Of a stretch of 64,000 nucleotides of DNA, positions 26,784 through 35,384 are shown in pieces. Under the pieces are notes generated by a model. That model saw only the letters and a list, made by a program, of their open reading frames with translations. It had not been told where the DNA came from and searched no databases. Source of the stretch: Agarivorans gilvus (GTDB taxonomy: Bacteria; Pseudomonadota; Gammaproteobacteria; Enterobacterales; Celerinatantimonadaceae). The position numbers and the translations under genes are program-made. Positions within the stretch are counted from its first letter, which is position 1, and every line of letters starts with the position of its first letter. The stretch spans positions 1,884,501 through 1,948,500 of the forward strand of contig NZ_CP013021.1 of NCBI RefSeq assembly GCF_001420915.1, in the 5' to 3' direction.

Positions 26784-27990
26784 TTGGTCACCCTTTCTGG
26801 TACTGGCTTCGTTTTTTCGTTTTTACTGTAAATCCAAAGTAATACGAAGTAGGCAAAGTAACCAAATGAGGTAACTTGGGCCAAGATGGTCAAAGCAGGT
26901 GTAGAAGGCAAGGCGCCTAGAATACCCAAAATGATGAAGCAGATGACAAACTGAGCAATATTCAATTTATGAATCGTGCTGCGGTAGCGAATTGACTTCA
27001 CTTTACAACGGTCTAACCAAGGCAGAACAAACAACACTGCAATGGATAAACCCATCATCACTACCCTAACAGCTTGTCGGGAACAGCCCGCAAAATGGCG
27101 TAGAAAGGAGTGAAATACCAAACTGGAGCGATATGCTCAGGCGTCTTTAAGGGGTTTGCCGCCTCGAAGTTTGGCGCTTCTAAGAAATAACCGCCACCAT
27201 CGGGGAAGAAAAACATTACCCAGCAGAAGAAGAACAAGAAGCCAACAATCGCCGCTAAATCTTTTACCGTGAAATAAGGGTGGAAAGGAATACCATCTTT
27301 AGGCCAACCATTTTCATCTTTATTGGCTTTAATTTCGATACCGTCGGGGTTGTTTGAGCCCACCTCATGCAAGGCAACGATATGTAAAAATACCAATAAC
27401 ACCAAAACTAGAGGTAAAGCTATCACGTGCAAGGCGAAGAAACGGTTTAAGGTAGCGCCAGAAATAACGTAATCACCGCGGATCCATAAGGTTAAATCAT
27501 CACCTATCACCGGAATCGCACCAAACAGCGAGATAATTACCTGAGCGCCCCAATAGGACATTTGCCCCCAAGGTAACAAATAGCCCATGAAGGCTTCAGC
27601 CATAAGTACCAAGAAAATTAACATGCCAAATAGCCAAATTAACTCACGAGGTTTCTGGTAAGAGCCGTAGATAAGGCCACGATACATGTGCAAATAAATT
27701 ACCACAAAAAAGGCAGAAGCCCCGGTGGAGTGCATGTAACGTAATAACCAGCCATATTCAACATCACGCATGATGTATTCAATAGACGCAAATGCACCAT
27801 CCCCTGAAGGATTGTAATTCATTGTTAGCCAAATACCGGTCAGAATTTGGTTGACCAATACCACCATGGCGATAAAACCGAAGATATACCAAAAGTTAAA
27901 ATTCTTCGGTGTAGGATATTGCCCGACGTGCTTATTGTAGGTTTTGGTTAAGGGGATCCGTTCATCGATCCAACCAATCAATGCTTTCAT
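26780..27990 (-). CDS. petB: Cytochrome b of the bc1 complex, interrupted by one-base frameshift
   Basis: Cytochrome b holds the two b hemes and the quinol sites. The first 309 residues (start MKALIGWIDERIPLTKTYNKH) contain the heme-binding helices and the quinol-oxidation motif (P-E-x-W variant, PVWYFTPFYAILR). They end in frame at VPDKLLG. The last membrane segments lie in another frame (VVMMGLSIAVLFVLPWLDRCKVKSIRYRS). The + strand CCC at 27064-27066 needs one more C to join them, giving about 403 residues, the normal proteobacterial length. As the bc1 core this is unlikely to be a true pseudogene. Confidence 0.93.
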
Positions 27991-27992
27991 TA

Positions 27993-28583
27993 TTAAGCCT
28001 CTCCCTCATCCAAGCCCACTAAGATCGTGGTATCGTCAACAAAATGGTATGGAGGAACTACCAAGTTAAGTGGTGCTGGAACGCCTTGAAAAACTCGTCC
28101 GGCCATATCGAACTTAGAACCATGACAAGGACAGAAAAATCCGTATTCAACACCCTGAACCTGCTCAGAAAAACTACCTGGCAAGTAGGTAGGCGAACAA
28201 CCCAAGTGAGTACAAATACCCACCGCAACAAATAGCTCAGGCTTAATCGAGCGATATTGATTGGTAGAGTAATCAGGTTGTTGAGGCTCCTCTGAGTTTG
28301 GATCTCGTAATTTGTCACCAATGGCGTCTAAATTATCAAGAACCGACTGAGGGCGGCTTACTACCCAAACAGGTTTACCACGCCACTCAACGCGTAGTAG
28401 TTGTCCGGGTTCAATTTTGCTGATATCCACTTCCACGGGTGCCCCGGCGGCTTTAGCCTTGGCACTCGGATTCCATGAACTGATAAAAGGTACTGCTGCG
28501 AACGCTGCTCCTACACCACCGACAACAGCCGTTGTCCAGGTGAGAAAGCGGCGTCGGCCAGCATCGACAGGAGCGTTGCTCAT
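27993..28583 (-). CDS. petA: Rieske iron-sulfur subunit of the bc1 complex
   Basis: The Rieske subunit takes an electron from quinol via its 2Fe-2S cluster. The start at 28581-28583 (MSNAPVDAGRRRFLTW) gives 196 residues with a twin-arginine motif (RRRFLTW) before the single membrane helix, as usual for Tat-inserted Rieske proteins. Cluster motifs CTHLGC and CPCHGS are complete, and the disulphide cysteines are present. It is the first gene of petABC. Confidence 0.96.
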   Translation of the reverse strand: MSNAPVDAGRRRFLTWTTAVVGGVGAAFAAVPFISSWNPSAKAKAAGAPVEVDISKIEPGQLLRVEWRGKPVWVVSRPQSVLDNLDAIGDKLRDPNSEEPQQPDYSTNQYRSIKPELFVAVGICTHLGCSPTYLPGSFSEQVQGVEYGFFCPCHGSKFDMAGRVFQGVPAPLNLVVPPYHFVDDTTILVGLDEGEA

Positions 28584-28646
28584 CCAATGTCTCTCCGGTA
28601 AGGATCCGCGCAATTATTGTAATTTTCCTTGCGGCATGCTGCACAA

Positions 28647-28686
28647 GGTAGCGTTTTTCTGCTACTGGTAGCGTTTACTTGCTACT
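28647..28686. repeat. Two 20-base tandem palindromic repeats in the petA leader
   Basis: Two directly abutting 20-base units share the pattern GGTAGCGTTT-N4-GCTACT and differ at two of the inner bases. Each unit is itself an inverted repeat (GTAGC, eight bases, GCTAC). They lie 64-103 bases upstream of the petA start codon, so within the predicted untranslated leader. Confidence 0.8.
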
Positions 28687-28713
28687 ACATTATTGCAGGT
28701 AAATGCGAACAAA

Positions 28714-28742
28714 ATAGTAATAAAAAACACACAAATTGACAA
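28714..28742 (-). promoter_or_regulatory. Predicted petABC promoter
   Basis: Minus strand: TTGTCA (28737-28742), 17-base spacer, TACTAT (28714-28719). Five of six -35 and four of six -10 bases match the sigma70 consensus. It predicts a leader of about 125 bases before petA that contains the tandem repeats described separately. Confidence 0.5.
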
Positions 28743-28765
28743 GGGTAATCAAGGTTTTTAACCTT

Positions 28766-28801
28766 TTAGAAAAACAAAAGCTCGGCATAGCCGAGCTTTT
28801 G
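28766..28801 (-). terminator. Terminator of the rplM-rpsI operon
   Basis: A perfect 12-base stem, CAAAAGCTCGGC with its complement and a three-base loop (28775-28801), is followed on the minus strand by TTTTTC. It lies directly after rpsI. Confidence 0.9.
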
Positions 28802-28822
28802 TAACACGATAGCGTGTAGCAA

Positions 28823-29215
28823 TTAACGTTTAGAGAATTGCGGACGACGACGTGCTTTACGTAAACCAACTTTCTTACGTTCAACTTTACGAGCATCACG
28901 AGTAACAAAGCCAGCTTTGCGTAGTTCAGGGCGTAGACTTTCGTCATATTCCATCAACGCACGAGTGATACCGTGACGGATAGCACCAGCTTGACCAGTA
29001 GTACCACCACCTTTAACAGTGATGTGTAGGTCTACTTTTTCTAACAATTCAGTTAGCTCAAGAGGTTGACGAACTACCATACGAGCAGTTTCACGACCAA
29101 AGTAAACTTCCAAAGAGCGGTTGTTTACAGCGATGTTACCACTACCAGCTTTTAGAAATACGCGAGCAGTAGAGCTTTTGCGACGGCCTGTGCCGTAGTA
29201 TTGATTCTCAGCCAT
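28823..29215 (-). CDS. rpsI: 30S ribosomal protein S9 (uS9)
   Basis: S9 binds the head of the 30S subunit, with its C-terminal tail reaching toward the P-site tRNA. The 130-residue protein has the full family pattern: YGTGRRKSSTARVFL at the N-terminus and RRRPQFSKR at the end, with the functionally important terminal Lys-Arg. The length is identical to E. coli. It follows rplM by 17 bases. Confidence 0.98.
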   Translation of the reverse strand: MAENQYYGTGRRKSSTARVFLKAGSGNIAVNNRSLEVYFGRETARMVVRQPLELTELLEKVDLHITVKGGGTTGQAGAIRHGITRALMEYDESLRPELRKAGFVTRDARKVERKKVGLRKARRRPQFSKR

Positions 29216-29232
29216 TATTCAAATTCCGTAAC

Positions 29233-29661
29233 TTAAATGTCTAATACTTGTGGTTGCTGAGCCGCATGAGTGTGCTCAGGTCCAGCGAATACTTTCAGTT
29301 TACGGAACATTGCACGGCCTAGAGGACCTTTTGGCAACATACCTTTCACTGCAGACTGGATAACGCGCTCAGGAGCTTTATCGATTAACTTTTCAAAGCT
29401 AATTGATTTTAGGCCACCTGGGTAACCAGTGTGCGAATGGTAAATTTTATCTTTCGCTTTGTTGCCTGTTACGGCTACTTTCTCAGCGTTAATTACGATG
29501 ATGTAATCACCAGTATCAACGTGAGGAGTATATTCAGCTTTGTGCTTACCGCGTAGGCGAGAAGCAATTTCAGTTGCGATACGACCCAGTGTTTTACCGT
29601 CTGCGTCAACAACGTACCAGTCGCGTTTTACGCTTTCTGGTTTGGCTACAAAAGTTTTCAT
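29233..29661 (-). CDS. rplM: 50S ribosomal protein L13 (uL13)
   Basis: L13 is an early-assembling protein of the large subunit. The start is set at the ATG at 29659-29661 (MKTFVAKPESVKRDWYVVDA), giving 142 residues as in E. coli. The frame stays open 24 codons further upstream, but that part is the untranslated leader. In E. coli L13 represses its own mRNA through the leader. The long structured leader here fits the same control. Confidence 0.98.
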   Translation of the reverse strand: MKTFVAKPESVKRDWYVVDADGKTLGRIATEIASRLRGKHKAEYTPHVDTGDYIIVINAEKVAVTGNKAKDKIYHSHTGYPGGLKSISFEKLIDKAPERVIQSAVKGMLPKGPLGRAMFRKLKVFAGPEHTHAAQQPQVLDI

Positions 29662-29802
29662 TTGTATATATAACCCAAAATAACTGTTACACACGTGTTT
29701 GTGAAAATCACAAACGTGAAAATAGCCACTCATGGTATCCCTTCGAATACGGAGTAAGCTTGAATGTTAGTATCACCAAATCGGTGACATGTAACGTGGG
29801 GT
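29662..29802 (-). promoter_or_regulatory. Structured rplM mRNA leader
   Basis: Between the predicted start of transcription (about 29802) and the rplM ATG lie about 140 bases with two clear inverted repeats: GTTTGTG/CACAAAC at 29697-29715 and TCACC/GGTGA at 29773-29787. Autogenous control by L13 at the rplM leader is documented in E. coli. That it works here is inference. Confidence 0.5.
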
Positions 29803-29808
29803 GGCAAG

Positions 29809-29814
29809 ATTATA
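29809..29814 (-). promoter_or_regulatory. -10 element of the rplM promoter
   Basis: A perfect TATAAT on the minus strand. The matching -35 region is only TGGTTT at about 29831-29836. Confidence 0.6.
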
Positions 29815-29853
29815 GGGCAAGTACAAAAAAAAACCACCCTTAATCTAAATTAT

Positions 29854-30969
29854 TTATGGGAGATGGGCTTTTTCTAAGTACTCATGTGACTGCATCTCTT
29901 GTAAACGCGAGCGGCAGCGCTCAAATTCAAAGCTTAAACGCCCCCCTATATATAATTTTTCAAGCGGGACTTCGGCGGCAATAATCAAAGTAACATGGCG
30001 CTCATAAAATTCATCCACCAAGGCAATGAAGCGTCGTGCAGCATCGTCGTTATGGCTCCCCATCTGCACCAGTCCCGATAACAACACCGTATGGTATAAC
30101 TTAGCTAGTTCAATATAATCTAACTGACTGCGCGCTCCTTCACACAACTCAGAAAACTCAATATGTAATACACTATCGGCCTCCTCGACAAAATTGATCA
30201 TGCGTTGATTAATTTCAATTTGCCCATGCTGTTGCCGTGGCTCACTGGACAATTGCAAAAAATACTGCGCAAGATTTTGCTGGGCTTTTTGGTCTAAGGG
30301 ATAATGATAAATTTCAGCGGCATTTAGGGTGCGCATCCGATAATCATTGCCACCATCGACGTTGATGATTTGGCAATGCTGTTGAATCAACTTGATAGTG
30401 GGCAAAAAGCGTTGCCGTTGTAAACCATTGCGATAAAGCTCTTCCGGCGGAATATTAGAAGTCGCTACCAAGGTTACCCCTCGAGCAAATAGCGCTTCAA
30501 ACAGGGTCCCTAAGATCATCGCATCGGTAATATCCGAGACAAAAAACTCATCAAAACAAATCACTTCAGCTTCGGCAAATAAGTTATCGGCAACCCGCTC
30601 AAGAGGGTTGCGTTGTTTATCTAAACTTTTTAGCTCAGCGTGAACTCGTTGCATGAAACGGTGAAAATGCACCCGCATTTTACGCTCATCGGGCAGGCAA
30701 CTAAAAAAGGTATCCATTAAATAGGTTTTACCTCTGCCTACCCCACCCCACATGTATAAGCCTTGCACAGGCGTGACTTGAGTTTGCTCAGCACCACCAA
30801 AACGTGCCTTAAATTTGCCAAGCAAGCTTGGCTTACTGAACTTAAGCTTTGGCTTTTCAATTAGTTGCTCGTAAACCCTTTGTAATTGGCTTACCGCATA
30901 GGCTTGCGCGGGGTCTTGAACGAAGTTATTGGTTTGAAGATCTTGTTGATATTGCAGCTGGGGAGTCAT
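29854..30969 (-). CDS. zapE: Cell division ATPase ZapE
   Basis: ZapE is an AAA-like ATPase associated with the Z ring under some growth conditions. The 371-residue protein has the Walker A motif GGVGRGKTYLMD near residue 75, Walker B VICFDEFFVSDI near residue 140 and the sensor region VATSNIPPEELY. The family name AFG1/YhcM also applies. It is divergent from zapG as in E. coli (yhcM and yhcB). Confidence 0.94.
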   Translation of the reverse strand: MTPQLQYQQDLQTNNFVQDPAQAYAVSQLQRVYEQLIEKPKLKFSKPSLLGKFKARFGGAEQTQVTPVQGLYMWGGVGRGKTYLMDTFFSCLPDERKMRVHFHRFMQRVHAELKSLDKQRNPLERVADNLFAEAEVICFDEFFVSDITDAMILGTLFEALFARGVTLVATSNIPPEELYRNGLQRQRFLPTIKLIQQHCQIINVDGGNDYRMRTLNAAEIYHYPLDQKAQQNLAQYFLQLSSEPRQQHGQIEINQRMINFVEEADSVLHIEFSELCEGARSQLDYIELAKLYHTVLLSGLVQMGSHNDDAARRFIALVDEFYERHVTLIIAAEVPLEKLYIGGRLSFEFERCRSRLQEMQSHEYLEKAHLP

Positions 30970-31077
30970 TCCTTGCCTAATCCTAAAGCTCGCTTAAACT
31001 TAGTCGAAAATTGATAGTACCATGTGAAAGCATTCTCAAGTATATTGAAAGTTCATCAAGACCAACAAAGGATTAAT

Positions 31078-31482
31078 ATGAGCGCAATTAGCAGTATGAT
31101 TTTTCTTCTTATTGGTGTCGCTATTGGCTTCTTCCTTAGTCGTATGACTGCAAAACCTGCAATCAACGATGCCAGCATGAAGCAAGAACTAGAACAAAAT
31201 AAAGCAGAGCTAGAAAGTTATAAAGAGCAAGTACAGGCGCATTTTGCTAAAAGTGCTCAGTTACTTGAAGACATGGCTAAGCAATATCAAGGCATCTATG
31301 AACACATGGCCAGTCAGTCTAAATCGCTGATTAGCGATGAAGTTGCCCAGCCTCAATTGTTTGCCGATTACCAGCAAAAACTAGAGCAAGAAGAGCAAGC
31401 TGACTCTTCAGACGCCCAACCTAAAGATTATTCCAACGAACCGTCGGGTTTGTTTACTGAAGCTCAACGTAAAGCGAGCTAA
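31078..31482 (+). CDS. zapG: Z-ring associated protein ZapG (YhcB, DUF1043)
   Basis: This small inner membrane protein is linked to cell shape and envelope synthesis. The ATG at 31078-31080, preceded by AAAGGA, gives 134 residues (E. coli 132). One N-terminal membrane helix at about 5-21 (MIFLLIGVAIGFFLS) is followed by a coiled coil to about 80 and an acidic disordered tail. The longer in-frame start at 31024 lacks a ribosome site and would put the helix in the wrong place. Confidence 0.92.
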   Translation: MSAISSMIFLLIGVAIGFFLSRMTAKPAINDASMKQELEQNKAELESYKEQVQAHFAKSAQLLEDMAKQYQGIYEHMASQSKSLISDEVAQPQLFADYQQKLEQEEQADSSDAQPKDYSNEPSGLFTEAQRKAS

Positions 31483-31503
31483 ATCCACTGAACTTTTTAA
31501 ACT

Positions 31504-31533
31504 AAGCAGGGTCTTTAAGATCCTGCTTTTCTA
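31504..31533 (+). terminator. Terminator after zapG
   Basis: AAGCAGG pairs with CCTGCTT (31504-31510 with 31522-31528), with an inner TCTT/AAGA extension, followed by TTTTCT. Confidence 0.8.
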
Positions 31534-31560
31534 TCAGCGTTGTTTATTAAGGATATTGGA

Positions 31561-32928
31561 ATGAGTATTTCCACAAACAAATTTATCATGCTGTTGCTAT
31601 CAATCACCTTAGGCCTCAGCACTTTTCAAGCACAGGCGGTACTGCCTGTAGCCGTAGGTGGAAATCAACTACCTAGTCTCGCGCCAATCCTCGAACAAGC
31701 CACTCCTGCGGTGGTCAATATTTCTGTTGCAGGAACCAAGGTTTCTCAACAGCAACTTCCCGAGTTATTTAAATATTTCTTTGGCCAAGAAGGTCAGCCC
31801 AACAAAGATACTCAAGAGCGCCCATTTCAAGGTCTCGGCTCGGGAGTCGTGGTTGATGCAGAGAAAGGGTATGTGATTACCAATTTCCATGTGATTAACG
31901 ACGCAGATGAAATTGTAGTAACCCTAAAAGATGGCAGAACCTATGATGCCGAGGTACTTGGCAGCGATCGTCAGACAGATATTGCCTTGCTAAAAATTGA
32001 GGCCGATAAGCTGGTCGACATTACGCTCGCCGATTCCGATGAATTACGCGTAGGTGATTTTACCATTGCCATTGGCAATCCCTTCGGCTTAGGCCAAACC
32101 GTCACTTCCGGCATTGTCAGCGCCCTCGGCCGCAGTGGTTTAAATATTGAAAATTTAGAAAACTTCATTCAAACCGACGCCGCCATCAACAGTGGTAACT
32201 CTGGTGGTGCGTTAATTAATCTAAATGGTGAACTAATCGGTATCAATACCGCGATTATCGCCCCCACAGGTGGCAATATCGGTATTGGCTTTGCCATTCC
32301 TAGCAACATGGTAAGAAACCTAGCTGAGCAAATTATTGAATACGGTGAAGTACGCCGTGGCATTTTGGGTGTGACCGGCGGCGAGTTAAATAGCGAACTA
32401 GCCAAAGCCTTTGGCGCAGACTCACAACACGGCGCCTTCGTTAATCAAGTGATGCCTGACTCAGCAGCGGATAAAGCGGGAATTAAACCCGGTGACATCA
32501 TCATTGCGGTGAACGGTAAACCAGTGAAGAGTTTTGCCGAACTAAGGGCCAAAATCGGCACTATGGGCGCGGGTAAAACCATCAATATTGGAGCCATCCG
32601 TGATGGTAAATCCATTACCTTTAAAGTCACCCTACAACAAGCCGATGCGCAAATGGTGAATGCCAAAGTGATGCATCCCGCCTTAGAAGGTGCCAGTTTA
32701 AGCTCTACCGAGAAAGACGCGGAAATATCAGGAGTGAGAGTGAATAAGGTTCAACGCAACTCACCGGCCTTTGCTAACGGCCTAGAGGAAGGTGACATTA
32801 TCATCGGCATCAACAAAACTCGCATTAACAACATCGCCGACTTGCGAGAAATTTTAGAGAATAACCCACGAGTACTGGCACTAAATATTCAGCGTGGTGA
32901 ACAAAACCTCTACCGCATCATTCAATAG
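31561..32928 (+). CDS. degQ: Periplasmic serine protease/chaperone DegQ (HtrA family)
   Basis: DegQ degrades misfolded periplasmic proteins. The ATG at 31561 follows AAGGA and gives 455 residues, as in E. coli. A Sec signal ends near AQA-VLP (about residue 26). The catalytic triad is H110 (ITNFHV), D140 (RQTDIALL) and S214 (NSGNSGG). Two PDZ domains follow at about 255-345 and 365-450. Two PDZ domains and no membrane anchor separate it from DegS. The shorter LA loop favours DegQ over DegP, as does its position before degS. Confidence 0.95.
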   Translation: MSISTNKFIMLLLSITLGLSTFQAQAVLPVAVGGNQLPSLAPILEQATPAVVNISVAGTKVSQQQLPELFKYFFGQEGQPNKDTQERPFQGLGSGVVVDAEKGYVITNFHVINDADEIVVTLKDGRTYDAEVLGSDRQTDIALLKIEADKLVDITLADSDELRVGDFTIAIGNPFGLGQTVTSGIVSALGRSGLNIENLENFIQTDAAINSGNSGGALINLNGELIGINTAIIAPTGGNIGIGFAIPSNMVRNLAEQIIEYGEVRRGILGVTGGELNSELAKAFGADSQHGAFVNQVMPDSAADKAGIKPGDIIIAVNGKPVKSFAELRAKIGTMGAGKTINIGAIRDGKSITFKVTLQQADAQMVNAKVMHPALEGASLSSTEKDAEISGVRVNKVQRNSPAFANGLEEGDIIIGINKTRINNIADLREILENNPRVLALNIQRGEQNLYRIIQ

Positions 32929-32946
32929 ATTAAGATGATTAACAAT

Positions 32947-32976
32947 AAAGGCGACCAATTAGTCGCCTTTTCTTTT
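32947..32976 (+). terminator. Terminator between degQ and degS
   Basis: A perfect nine-base stem AAAGGCGAC/GTCGCCTTT (32947-32955 with 32962-32970) is followed by TCTTTT. The degS gene must therefore have its own promoter downstream, or rely on read-through. Confidence 0.88.
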
Positions 32977-33025
32977 GTCCTTAGAAGCAGCGTGCTATCC
33001 TGAAGCTCTAGCTGGAGAGGAAAAA

Positions 33026-34120
33026 TTGTTAGCTATAATCAAGTATTTACTCAAGCCTGCCATCTTTGGTTTGGCGATGGCAATTGGTATTCTATTTGCG
33101 TTTCCCGAATTTCGGGAGAATAGTAAGCAGCTCTTAGACGACTATACCAATACGCCCTTAGTCAGTTATTCTCAAGCCGCACGCCGCGCCGCACCTGCCG
33201 TGGTAAACATTTATACGCGAAGCTTTTTACAGTCCTACGTCAATGTTGATACTCAGATAGAGTCACAGGGCTTAGGTTCTGGGGTAATAATGTCAAAGCA
33301 AGGGTTTGTATTAACTAACCTGCATGTTATTGCCAATTCCGACCAAATCGTGATCGCCCTGCAAGATGGCAGGATCTTCAACGCCGAGTTAGTGGGCGGT
33401 GATATCATCACCGATTTGGCAGTACTGAAAATTGATGGCTCTCCTGACTTGCCCATTATTCCGCAAAATGACCAGCTGAGTACTCAAGTAGGTGATGTAG
33501 TGCTCGCCATCGGCAACCCCTACAATGTAGGCCAAACCATTACTCAAGGCATTATCAGCGCAGCGGGTCGCAATGGCATGAGCTCTACTGGCCGCCAAGA
33601 CTTCCTGCAAACCGATGCTGCCATTAACCGGGGGAATTCCGGAGGGGCTTTAATCAATACCCGCGGCGAACTGGTGGGCATCAATACCTCGGCTTACCAT
33701 TTAAATGATATTACCGATACCTACGGTATTAGCTTTGCTATTCCCTATGTATTAGCCAAGAAGATCATGTTGGGCTTAATTAAAGATGGCACCATCATTC
33801 GTGGTTATTTAGGCTTAGATGGGCAAAAAATTACTCCGCTACTGGCAGCGCGTTTAAAACTAAACGAAACCCAAGGGGTGATAGTAAGTGGCTTAGACCC
33901 CGAAGGCCCTGCCGAAAAGGCGGGTATTAAAACCAACGATATTCTAGTCAATATCGCAGGCACCGATATAAGCTCAATCAAACAAGCAATGGATATTGTT
34001 GCCGAAACCCGCCCCGGTAGCGAAATTCTAGTTCGTTTATACAGAAACGGGGAACTGCTTGAGCTCCCCGTTACTATTACTGAATTGAAACTACCTCGCC
34101 GAATTACGAACGATCGTTAA
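33026..34120 (+). CDS. degS: Site-1 protease DegS of the sigmaE envelope stress response
   Basis: DegS senses misfolded outer membrane proteins by its PDZ domain and makes the first cut in RseA. The most likely start is TTG at 33026, eight bases after GGAGAGG, giving 364 residues. The frame extends upstream to 32975, but that falls within the degQ terminator. There is an N-terminal membrane anchor at about 8-27, a triad of H100, D130 and S205, and a single PDZ domain at about 265-350. Its last 17 bases overlap murA on the other strand. Confidence 0.94.
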   Translation: MLAIIKYLLKPAIFGLAMAIGILFAFPEFRENSKQLLDDYTNTPLVSYSQAARRAAPAVVNIYTRSFLQSYVNVDTQIESQGLGSGVIMSKQGFVLTNLHVIANSDQIVIALQDGRIFNAELVGGDIITDLAVLKIDGSPDLPIIPQNDQLSTQVGDVVLAIGNPYNVGQTITQGIISAAGRNGMSSTGRQDFLQTDAAINRGNSGGALINTRGELVGINTSAYHLNDITDTYGISFAIPYVLAKKIMLGLIKDGTIIRGYLGLDGQKITPLLAARLKLNETQGVIVSGLDPEGPAEKAGIKTNDILVNIAGTDISSIKQAMDIVAETRPGSEILVRLYRNGELLELPVTITELKLPRRITNDR

Positions 34121-35369
34121 AGCGAGTAATTTTTGCCCCTAGTTGAGCAAATTTAGTTTCGATATTCTGATAACCACGGTCGATATGGTAGATCCGGTCG
34201 ACCACGGTTTCGCCCTCTGCCACTAACGCAGCTAGTACCAAACTCGCCGAAGCACGCAAGTCAGTTGCCATAACCTGTGCTCCACTTAGATGCTCAGCAT
34301 GCTTACAAATGGCGGTATTTCCCTCGAGTTCGATTTCTGCGCCCATCCGAATAAGTTCAGGTACGTGCATAAAGCGATTCTCAAAAATCGTCTCGGTAAC
34401 ATGGCCAGTGCCGCAGGCTACGATGTTTAACACCGTAAACTGGGCTTGCATGTCGGTAGGAAAGGCTGGGTGAGGCGCGGTCTTCACGTTCACCGCTTTA
34501 AGCTCACAGCCCTGCATATCTAGCTCTATCCAATCTTCACCCGTAGTAATATTGGCACCAGCTTCTTCAAGCTTGGCCAATACCGACTCCATCAATTTGG
34601 CATCGGTGTGAGTGCAGCGTACACGACCGCCGGTAACCGCCGCGCCCACTAAGTAAGTGCCGGTTTCAATTCGGTCTGGAAGCACGCTGTATTCTCCGCT
34701 ATGCAGGCGCTCTACACCTTTAATTACAATGGTATCACTGCCAGCGCCTTGAATGTCAGCCCCTAAGCAGTTGAGGAAGTTAGCTAAATCAACCACTTCA
34801 GGCTCACGAGCGGCGTTTTCAATAATGGTTTCGCCTTCGGCAAGCGCCGCCGCCATCATCAAGTTTTCGGTGCCGGTGACACTGACCATGTCCATGAAGA
34901 TCCGCGCGCCTTTCAAACGGCCATCCACACGTGCTTTTACATAACCATCTTCCACACTCATCTTGGCTTGCATTAATTCCAAACCATGAATGTGTAGATT
35001 TACAGGACGGGCGCCAATCGCACACCCACCTGGCAAAGATACGTCAGCCTCGCCATAACGCGCCACCAAAGGCCCTAAAGCCATGATAGAAGCACGCATG
35101 GTTTTAACCAGCTCATAAGGTGCTACGAAGTCGTTTGCCTTACCCGCTTTAATGATCACCGTTTCGCCTTGCACTTCAAGCTCACGCCCGAGGTGCTCCA
35201 GCATCTTACAGGTAGTACCAATATCTTTTAATTGAGGGACATTATGTAAAGTAACTTGCTCTTCACATAACAAGGTGGCAAACAGGATCGGCAAAGCCGC
35301 ATTTTTGGCGCCAGAAATGACAACTTCGCCTTCAAGGCGACAGCCACCTTTAATTCTAAACTTATCCAC
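34104..35369 (-). CDS. murA: UDP-N-acetylglucosamine 1-carboxyvinyltransferase MurA
   Basis: MurA commits UDP-GlcNAc to peptidoglycan synthesis and is the fosfomycin target. The protein has 421 residues (E. coli 419) and starts MDKFRIKGGCRLEGEV. The PEP-binding Cys is at 116 in PGGCAIGARPV, so fosfomycin sensitivity of the enzyme itself is expected. Catalytic K22 (SGAKNAALP) and the ASLVLAALVAEGETVV region are intact. It follows ibaG on the minus strand and converges on degS with overlapping ends. Confidence 0.97.
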   Translation of the reverse strand: MDKFRIKGGCRLEGEVVISGAKNAALPILFATLLCEEQVTLHNVPQLKDIGTTCKMLEHLGRELEVQGETVIIKAGKANDFVAPYELVKTMRASIMALGPLVARYGEADVSLPGGCAIGARPVNLHIHGLELMQAKMSVEDGYVKARVDGRLKGARIFMDMVSVTGTENLMMAAALAEGETIIENAAREPEVVDLANFLNCLGADIQGAGSDTIVIKGVERLHSGEYSVLPDRIETGTYLVGAAVTGGRVRCTHTDAKLMESVLAKLEEAGANITTGEDWIELDMQGCELKAVNVKTAPHPAFPTDMQAQFTVLNIVACGTGHVTETIFENRFMHVPELIRMGAEIELEGNTAICKHAEHLSGAQVMATDLRASASLVLAALVAEGETVVDRIYHIDRGYQNIETKFAQLGAKITRFNDRS

Positions 35370-35384
35370 TAAAACTCCTAAGGA

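Noticed and set aside
26780..27121. Independent small membrane protein upstream of petC
   Set aside because: Its sequence is the last part of cytochrome b; the first residues are an out-of-frame read of petB.
28690..28947. Small Cys/Tyr-rich open frame after rpsI
   Set aside because: It overlaps the rpsI gene end and its terminator in another frame, and lacks a ribosome site.
32975..33025. Upstream TTG start for degS
   Set aside because: It lies inside the degQ terminator hairpin tail and adds residues not seen in DegS; TTG at 33026 has a proper ribosome site.
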